Assembly (NCBI GenBank): GCA_018398585.1
Contig: JAGTTD010000020.1
Span: 21,610,350-21,674,349 of the forward strand
Origin: Simmondsia chinensis
Taxonomy: Eukaryota > Streptophyta > Magnoliopsida > Caryophyllales > Simmondsiaceae
Direction: 5' to 3'
DNA: 64,000 nucleotides
This document shows positions 57,560-64,000 of the stretch, piece by piece (the stretch's first letter is position 1; each line of letters begins with the position of its first letter). The notes under the pieces are model-generated. The model was given only the letters and a program-made list of their open reading frames with translations, searched no databases and was not told the origin of the DNA. The translations under genes and the position numbers were made by a program.

Positions 57560-57664
57560 TAAAATTATAGACATATTATATTTAATAAAGCAAGAATAAA
57601 AATATAAAATCAAATATAATTAGTAAAAATAACAAATATTTTTATCTTTTCTATCTTAAATTTA

Positions 57665-59400
57665 TCTTGGATAAATTACATATTAATAAGATAATGTTTG
57701 ATGTACTATTTTGTAGTCTACAAATTTTATGAAATAGTTAAAAAGTTTCGTGTCTTTAATGAATTAATCCAAATGATGGCGTGAAACGGTATCCAACTTG
57801 CCGTTATTTGTTGGCAAAGACATCATCCCCTCACTATTACCTTTATCCCACACACGAACATCAATGTTGCCAGAATATTAACGAAGAAGAGTTGGATGAG
57901 AGATCTATTTTATACCTTTAGATCCCATTGCCTAAACTATTTTATTAAATACATGTAACTTTTAGATTAAAATATTATTTATAAAGTTTGGTAATACAAA
58001 ATTAATGCACCGAACCTAAGGGTATTAGTATGTATTTTACCCTATCTATCGAAGACAAACTGCTATCCTTCCCATTCGAACTCTATCTTTACAACTAACA
58101 TCCAACTCAAACTTATCTTATCCCATCAATCCAATGTAAGTTGACCACATGTTTCATGTGGAAGAATTCAATGCATGTATTAGTATGAGTTGTATCTAAT
58201 TGTCATTCTTTGTAAAACGATTCTATATTACTAATTTGTAATTTAGATAAAAAAAATTGCTAATTTATCTATATATTTAATGTCAAGTATTCCTTTCCCC
58301 TGATTCCACAATTTTCCAATTGAAGCAATTTCAAAGATGGAGCCAAATCCGTTGCCATTTTAAATATATAGATAGAGAATGTTAAACTGCTGGAACATAA
58401 TAATATATCAGTATTATTATCGTAATCATGTATTACATTAATATTTTATATAAAAATTGTTACATTCTTACAAAAATTTATCCAATTCCAGCACATAGTA
58501 CATACAAGTAAGGTTATTAAAATCGGGATTCTACTTAGAATCGGTAGGGGCTTTTAAAATTGGAATCGTAAAATCGAATCGAGAATTATAAGATTCTACT
58601 AAATGTATATTATACTTTTTTAATATAAATATCAGTTATATAGCTCAAAAAATTATTAACAAGACCTTTACTTGTATGGGTATATATTCGAAATATAATT
58701 GAATGTGATAAAATATAAACATGCAACAAAAATGTGTAGTTTCACGCTACAATAATAATGAGAGCTTTTAGTATAGAAACTGCGACTTTATATTAAGGTT
58801 AAAACTTAAAATTAAACTTATTCTAAGTTTTTTAAAAGCATATAACGCTTAATTAACGTTTTTTTACTTTAAACTAATACAGTAAGTTCTTTAATAATAT
58901 GTGCTCATTTTTTTACATTTTAACTTTTTATTTGTAAAAGTTGGTAGAATTGAGGTCAGATCGGTAAAATCGTGAAATTGCGTTACGATTTTATCCGTTA
59001 GTTTTATGTAATATCAATAAATCGTAAGATTTTACGAAATTAAGATTCTATTTAAGATTCAGATCGGTTAGTAATTGTGCAATCATAGAATCACAAGATT
59101 CTAAGATTAAAATTGGGATTTTAATAACCATGCATACAAGCGTCAAAGTACGTCATTTTATATTTTGAAACGTTAGGATACAAAGGTGATAAATACTTAA
59201 AATCTTCGAGTGCCTAAATAATAATTTTTTTATACAATTTACAAATTTAGTTTTTTTTTTTTTTTTGATAATTCTTGAGCAAAGCACGAATTTAGTATCA
59301 ATACCATATTTTTATACATATAAACATTTTTTAACATACCATATAAAACATAATATCTATTATAAATGATATAACTTTTTCATATAATATAAATTAAGGA
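57665..59400. other. Segmental duplication blocks 1 and 2, C side
   Basis: Pairs with 29990-30640 and 35714-36710. The joint at 58365-58411 and the end at 59400 correspond to the sites where the B side carries the L1 element and the ORF1-only LINE. This side therefore shows the approximate pre-insertion state. Confidence 0.85.
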
Positions 59401-59481
59401 TTCTTTGACTGATGGAGTACAGGAATTGTCATCTAACTGTTACGAATTTCACAAGAACTAAATGTTTTCTCTGGTATTAAT

Positions 59482-59868
59482 TGTTAGAACCACTCACAAG
59501 TCACCGAACCACAAATTAAAATAGCAAACATAATAAAGGGATAATAAAGGGAATGGGGAAAATTTTTGAGACATCGAAATTTACATGGTTTAGTCGAAGC
59601 CTACGTCCACAGAGGGGAAGCAACATATTCCACTATTAGAATAGAGGTATTACAAAAAAAATTTTACACTCGCACTCTATCTCTCACAGTTTGTACTACA
59701 TTTTTGTCTTTTACTCTCAACCCACTACCTAACCCATGGCATAAGTGATCTTATTTATATGCTTCTACATTCATAACACCTGGTAGCCCAAGAGTCACCA
59801 TCATTGGGCATCAATAAATCTAGTCATGAATTAGCTGTTTAGAATACCATCAGTCTCCAACCTTAACA
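59482..59868 (-). repeat. LTR remnant, C-side copy
   Basis: Orthologous to 38906-39280, ends TGTTAGAACC and CTTAACA. The PBS-like sequence next to it is TTAATACCAGAG. Confidence 0.5.
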
Positions 59869-59985
59869 CTCACCTCTATCCTATTTATACTTCTGGTTCA
59901 TTTCATTTTAATATTACTAATTAAGCACCATTTGATGTGTATTTGTTTCTCCCCACTTTAATCAAATGTGTGGCTCATAATTTAT

Positions 59986-59990
59986 GTATG

Positions 59991-60026
<36 letters not shown>
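59986..60026. repeat. (TA)n microsatellite
   Basis: TATG units followed by a TA run of about 30 bp. The B copy has LINE-derived DNA inserted at this place. Confidence 0.9.
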
Positions 60027-60027
<1 letters not shown>

Positions 60028-60584
60028 CACATTAGTATTCTCAAGTTTAGTGTATTAAATTTGTAGTCCACAAACTTTGTAAAATAATTTTTAGTTTAAA
60101 AGTTGCACTTACGTAATAAAGTAGTCCAAATGGCTGTGTGAAAGGCACAAATAGGGCTCTTATCCGACTCTTCAACAGCAGTGTTACAACACTGCGGTTC
60201 GTATGTGTCATATGGGGAATAGCGAAGGAATGGTGGGTTTACCAACAAATTATGAACAATTTTACACTTTTTCTCACCGCTATTTGGACTATTTTATTAA
60301 ATGCATATAACTTTTGGACTATAAAATTATTCCACAAAATTTGTGGACTAAAATATTAATTAAATTAAACATCAGAATACTAATATATAATTTAACCTTA
60401 ATCATAGTATTTAAAGTTCAAAAAATTACATAAAATAGTATAATGTCATACAAGAATTTAAAAAACCATAAAGATCAATAGTGTAATTCAAACCAATGAT
60501 GCATATTAAAAACCTTGTAATACAGTAGCAATATCACAACGAAAGGCCTAAATTCCTACAAACAAAACTCAACGCCTTATATAA

Positions 60585-60795
60585 GAGGGCACCAACACGC
60601 AAGCACTGGATCCCATTAGAACTTCGAAGTTAAGTGTGCTTGGGCGAGAGTAGTACCAAGATGGGTGACCACCTGAGAAGTCTTCATATTGCACCCCTAA
60701 GTATGCTCAAAAATGGCCTTCCTTCATTGTCCTAAAGAGGGAAAAAGCTATGTACATTCACCTTTCAGACCCTAGACAGGAGCCATTGGGACACT
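60585..60795 (+). mobile_element. 5S-rRNA-headed SINE, shared with the B-side block
   Basis: 5S-like head (CACTGGATCCCATTAGAACT, GTGCTTGGGCGAGAGTAGTA, GATGGGTGACCACCTGAGAA, TTGCACCCCT), then the SINE body with CTATGTACATTCACC and the tail CAGACCCTAGACAGGAGCC. Older than the B/C duplication. Confidence 0.75.
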
Positions 60796-60799
60796 AGAA

Positions 60800-61988
60800 A
60801 TTTTGCTTTTTGGCTTTTTAGATGGCGTTCTTCCAAGAGGGTGACAACATAAGAAGGGCGAATCCTGGCCCTTCATTGTAATAGACGGCCAAGATTTATT
60901 AGACATTAAATATATAAAAATTTACGGCCCATACCCCTTCATGGGGCAGAAAGAAAGAAGGGGTAAGGAAGGAAAACTTTTTTTTTCAATACTCAACAAT
61001 TTTTGGCAGTAAATTATTATTTTTTTAATATCCACAAATCTTGGTCGTCCATTCCAATCGAGGGCCGGAATTCGCCCCTCTCGCTCTCATCCTCTCATAA
61101 AAATGCCACCATATATATATAATAACTATGTTATTCGTATATAAAATTTGTGAGAGAAAAGAAGCTATTAATATATAAGCATAGTAGGTTATTCCACCTT
61201 ATGCCAATAAGTTTTAGGATGGAAGCTTATTAGAGGATATGATAGAATATCTTTTACATCATAGGATTTGATCTTGGTGAAATGAAAAATTAAATGTCAC
61301 ATAATGTTGTAATGCAGCGAATATTTTCACCGTAGTAGGATGTTCTCGAGAAGCATCTAATACGATAGGCAAAATCGGTTTTTCCATGACACAAATCTTT
61401 TACTTTTACTTGGGTGAACTGAGCTTGATCTTAGAAAACCTGACCATGGGCGAACTGACCTCGTTGTAAGGACAAAACTAAACTTGACTTGGGTGAACAA
61501 ACAAGTAGGTCATTTTTTTAGGAGACAGTTTACAATATAAGTAGGCAGAGTTGGACAAAAGGGGATTTGAATTAACATTAGGAACACTTGTCTTAGGTTC
61601 AAGATAAAATTTGGTACCTAAAAAGTCTGCAAGATCTATCATTTGGAGTTAGTTTTGTGATGGCCTTGAGCCCTAAGTGGTGCTCTAGGAGTCGGCTCTT
61701 GAGTCTCTAAGTGTTAGGCTCAAAAATCAGATGTCAATACTCAGGTCATTGGTTTTAGATGCCAAGCCTCAAGCATGTAGATGTTGTTGAAAGAATTGTA
61801 CAAAAAACTATAGTGAGATTTTCCGATATGCAGGATTTTTTTTTTTTTTTTTTTTTTATGAATCAACCAAACAATTTTGATCCTTGTTCAACGGACACTT
61901 TTAGTTATTCATTGATAATATCTATACCGTGATTATTTAAAAAAGATTTCATTTATTATTGATTCCAAAAATAATATTTCATTGACAT
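60800..61988. other. 3' flank of GH3 C, no gene
   Basis: Matches 40340-41666. A poly(T) run of about 20 bases lies at 61836. Nothing else recognised. Confidence 0.6.
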
Positions 61989-62593
61989 TTATGTCGCACT
62001 TTGTTCTATTTTCTTTTGCCATTCCTTGTGCCCTGGAACCCATTTGGGGCATTTCGGGCTAAAATGACTAGATATAACCTGAGAGTTCATAAGCTCAACA
62101 AGCGGTTCTTCTTTGATACACCGGGGTGCCTTGTACTGCAACAACGATGCACCCTGGCTAATGGCATAGTCCATGAGTGCATCAAACGCACCATTTTCGA
62201 CCACCCTAATCTCCAATGGCCCAATCGACTTGTCAGCTGCTCTGCCTTGACGATACACACTATTCAATGACTCCTCAATAGTTAAGCAGCATTGTTCAAA
62301 TACACTCGGTGAAATGGGGTTGGCACCATCTTGGCAAATATCAAAGAACAAAACATATTGGCCTGGTATTGTAGTTGTATCAGCATAGCTTGTGTAGTCA
62401 GTTAAAGTGGCCCCAATTGGTGAGAGATGTGTGACTACAGCATTTTGTATGGCAGTTTGGAGCTCAGCTTCATCGGTCTTGTCAGATTCAATACTCAAGA
62501 CCGCACCTTTGCGACAGATGAATTTGAATTGAGGAGCCTTGTGCTTGAATCCAACTACTTGAAGGATGTCTCCTACCCGGTAGCGGTATAGTC
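61989..62593 (-). CDS. GH3: GH3 C exon 4
   Basis: 605 nt, open, acceptor TTATAG at 62594. The first two bases complete Gly of TYTGLYRYRVGD with exon 3. Ends with a stop at 61989-61991. Confidence 0.9.
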
Positions 62594-64000
62594 CTATAAG
62601 GAAATGCAATTGCATGAGTATGTCTCATCAGCCTAGGTTATAATGAAAAATTTAACCCGTTTTGGAAGGAAAAAGAAAACAGAAGTGCACGAGGATCCCA
62701 TAAAAGTAAGGCATAGGTTAAGTGTGAGAAAGTGTGATCTCCACTTCCGGGGACAGACTATATGGAATGAAGTAATAATGTTTCTACTGTTAACTTCGCA
62801 TGTGAATCTCGTGGTAAAACTTCACCTAATATTAATTGATTTTGGGAACATACCAAAGAGGGCACCAATACGCCGTCACCGGATCCCATTAGAACTCTAA
62901 AGTTAAGTGTGCTTGGGCAAGAGTAGTACCAGGATGGGTGACCTCCTGGGAAGTCCTTACCCTCAGGTTGGGTGCATAGGGAAACAACTCTCTTCAGGTT
63001 AACACCCTGAAGGGGGAAGGCTGCGTACATCAGCACCCCCCAGACCCTGCGTAGGCGGGAGCCCTTGAGGCACTGGGTATATTCCTTATCAAATCCAAGT
63101 AGCGAATTATGTATACCTCTCATGTTAGTTCCTTATTTCATATGTTAGAATATAAAACTATTCCCGTACCTTCACTTATCAACTTAAGCTTTTGGGAAAG
63201 ATGGTTTCTTGACATGATATTAGAGTCTTAAGACTAAGAGGTCACGAGTTCGAATCCTAACAGCCCCAACTTTAATATTAATATAATTAAGGTATGAGGT
63301 GAGTTTGTGCAATATCTATGCTTCAAGTCCAATAGACATTCGCATGAGGGGACATGTTAGAATATAAAACTACTCCTAGGCCGTCACCCATCAGCTTAAG
63401 CTTTTGGAAAAGATGGTTCCTTAATATCACCTACATGACACAATGAAAATTAAAAGTTTGTAAGCGCTTCTATAACTAAAATTATTGTATTGTACAACTA
63501 AATATATTTATAAAACCGTACACACATTTAAAATAACCAAAGTATTTAAATCTACGATTGTATATATGGTTGTGAAACACTTCAACAAGCTCATATAGGT
63601 CAATTCCTTGGGTTGGGCCTAAAGTCAAATGATATTTCACATACCTGTATAAGTGGTGACAATGAGCTCGTACTCGTGCCCCAACTTGACATCAACAAGA
63701 TCAACCAACCGTTCTGAGTCGTGGTTCTGAAAAGGCTCTTTGTCACTAAAACCATCATCATCACTCTTACACACCGGCAAGAACTCAAAGTACGCCATCA
63801 TAGGAATCAAAGTATATGTCACATCAGTTGGCTTACAAAGTGGGTTCAGGTTAAGTCCAGAGTAGCACTCAGAGGACCCATAAAGAGTACTAGCTATTGG
63901 TACCCCACCTCCATAATATTCCAGTGTTGCAACATATTGCGCCATCGCCCCCGATACTATTGCTTCAATGTACTTCGTGTTCGGCCACAATCTCGGTATA
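61989..64000 (-). CDS. GH3: GH3 copy C, acyl-acid-amido synthetase, partial at window end
   Basis: Exon 4 (61989-62593) and the 3' part of exon 3 (63645-64000) are visible. Exons 1, 2 and the start of exon 3 lie beyond the window. The frame is open across both. Splice sites are ACAG|GTATG and CTTATAG. Family blocks: [62 protein letters not shown] and SIGPLEIRVV. Two residues in the YASSECYFG nucleotide-binding motif differ from A and B (A to G, F to S). The C-terminus has four extra residues (IEQSAT against TE). Intron 3 carries a TRIM and a 5S-headed SINE. It may be the functional member, but the motif changes leave doubt. Confidence 0.85.
62858..63087 (+). mobile_element. 5S-rRNA-headed SINE, most complete copy (GH3 C intron 3)
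   Basis: 5S-like positions 62858 to about 62962 include TCACCGGATCCCATTAGAAC, the box A region AAAGTTAAGTGTGCTTGGGC, the intermediate element AGGATG and box C GGGTGACCTCCTGGGAAGTC. The sequence then passes into a plant SINE body and tail: GGGAAACAAC, AAGGCTGCGTACATC, CAGACCCTGCGTAGGCGGGA and GCACTGGGTATATTCC. It is absent from the same place in GH3 B, where GGGAACATATCAAAGCCAAG is uninterrupted, so the insertion is younger than the duplication. Confidence 0.82.
63143..63426 (+). mobile_element. TRIM retrotransposon with 72-bp LTRs in GH3 C intron 3
   Basis: LTRs 63143-63214 and 63355-63426. PBS-like TGATATTAGAGTC after the first, purine tract CATGAGGGGACA before the second. Flanks TCATA and TCACC. 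Same locus as the B copy at 42581-42865. Confidence 0.8.
63645..64000 (-). CDS. GH3: GH3 C exon 3, 3' part
   Basis: Open to the window edge. At the codon where B has TAG, this copy has TAC (63790-63792), giving MAYFEFLPV. Confidence 0.9.

Noticed and set aside
40152..60795. Functional 5S rRNA genes
   Set aside because: The 5S-like parts lack the normal 5' end, carry substitutions, are dispersed and are fused to SINE tails. No tandem 5S array is present.
28107..63087. Cassandra TRIM LTRs as explanation for the 5S sequence
   Set aside because: No paired LTRs, PBS or PPT flank the 5S segments, and the 3' half matches a SINE tail. Kept as the alternative to test.
63240..63260. tRNA gene (GAGTTCGAATCC near 63247 and similar at 42690)
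   Set aside because: Only a B-box-like phrase inside the TRIM interior. No cloverleaf or A box at the right distance.

Overview
This window is nuclear DNA of a flowering plant, most likely a eudicot. It is AT-rich, intron-containing and crowded with plant transposon families (Ty1/copia, Ty3/gypsy with chromodomain, L1-type LINEs, SINEs, TRIMs, hAT and Mutator-like MITEs). I cannot name the species. A LINE ORF1 that starts with an RRM hints at an asterid-type genome, but that is only a guess.

The only host genes I can support belong to one family, the GH3 acyl-acid-amido synthetases (auxin-amido synthetase type). They form a decaying tandem array, all on the minus strand. Copy A (exons at 17704-17769, 15147-15373, 6873-7816, 5349-5938) has lost its N-terminus and in-frame exon-1 donor and has a nonsense codon in exon 3. 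Copy B (49529-49624, 48071-48297, 43084-44006, 41667-42259) has consistent splice sites and a 613-codon frame broken by one TAG. Copy C (63645 to beyond 64000, 61989-62593) runs off the right edge and is open as far as it can be seen. A fourth relic (D, 3153-3990) keeps only the start of exon 4 and part of intron 3. Flanks of B and C are duplicated as well: 29990-30640, 35714-36710 and 38850-43500 correspond to 57665-58365, 58411-59400 and 59402-64000. Insertions present in one copy and absent from the other give a relative chronology.

Layout: 1-2654 copia remnant with LTR; 2655-5348 D relic with a SINE dimer and 3' flank of A; 5349-17817 GH3 A, whose intron 2 (7.3 kb) holds an ORF1-only LINE, a Ty3 remnant and a hAT MITE, and whose intron 1 holds a foldback element with two nested hAT MITEs; 18530-23475 a complete non-autonomous LTR element (LARD) carrying a PTB-like RRM reading frame; 23880-27927 a complete but decayed copia element; 28107-28276 a 5S-headed SINE; 29703-35710 LINE material; 36711-38773 a second ORF1-only LINE; 38906-41666 3' flank of B; 41667-49791 GH3 B, whose intron 2 holds a hAT MITE and two foldback Mutator-like elements; 49800-57560 intergenic DNA with a copia relic, a TRIM and two more foldback elements; 57665-61988 3' flank of C; 61989-64000 GH3 C.

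The most unusual items are: (1) a dispersed repeat whose 5' half is 5S rRNA and whose 3' half is a plant SINE tail; (2) four foldback elements with 9-bp target duplications, three sharing a TTTACTGTAGCA motif, one with a captured plant-mobile-domain fragment; (3) the LARD with a PTB-type RRM; (4) two insertions of an ORF1-only (half-LINE) family whose ORF1 carries an RRM; (5) TRIMs with 72-bp LTRs. No search was run, so all family calls rest on motifs and on comparison of copies within the window.
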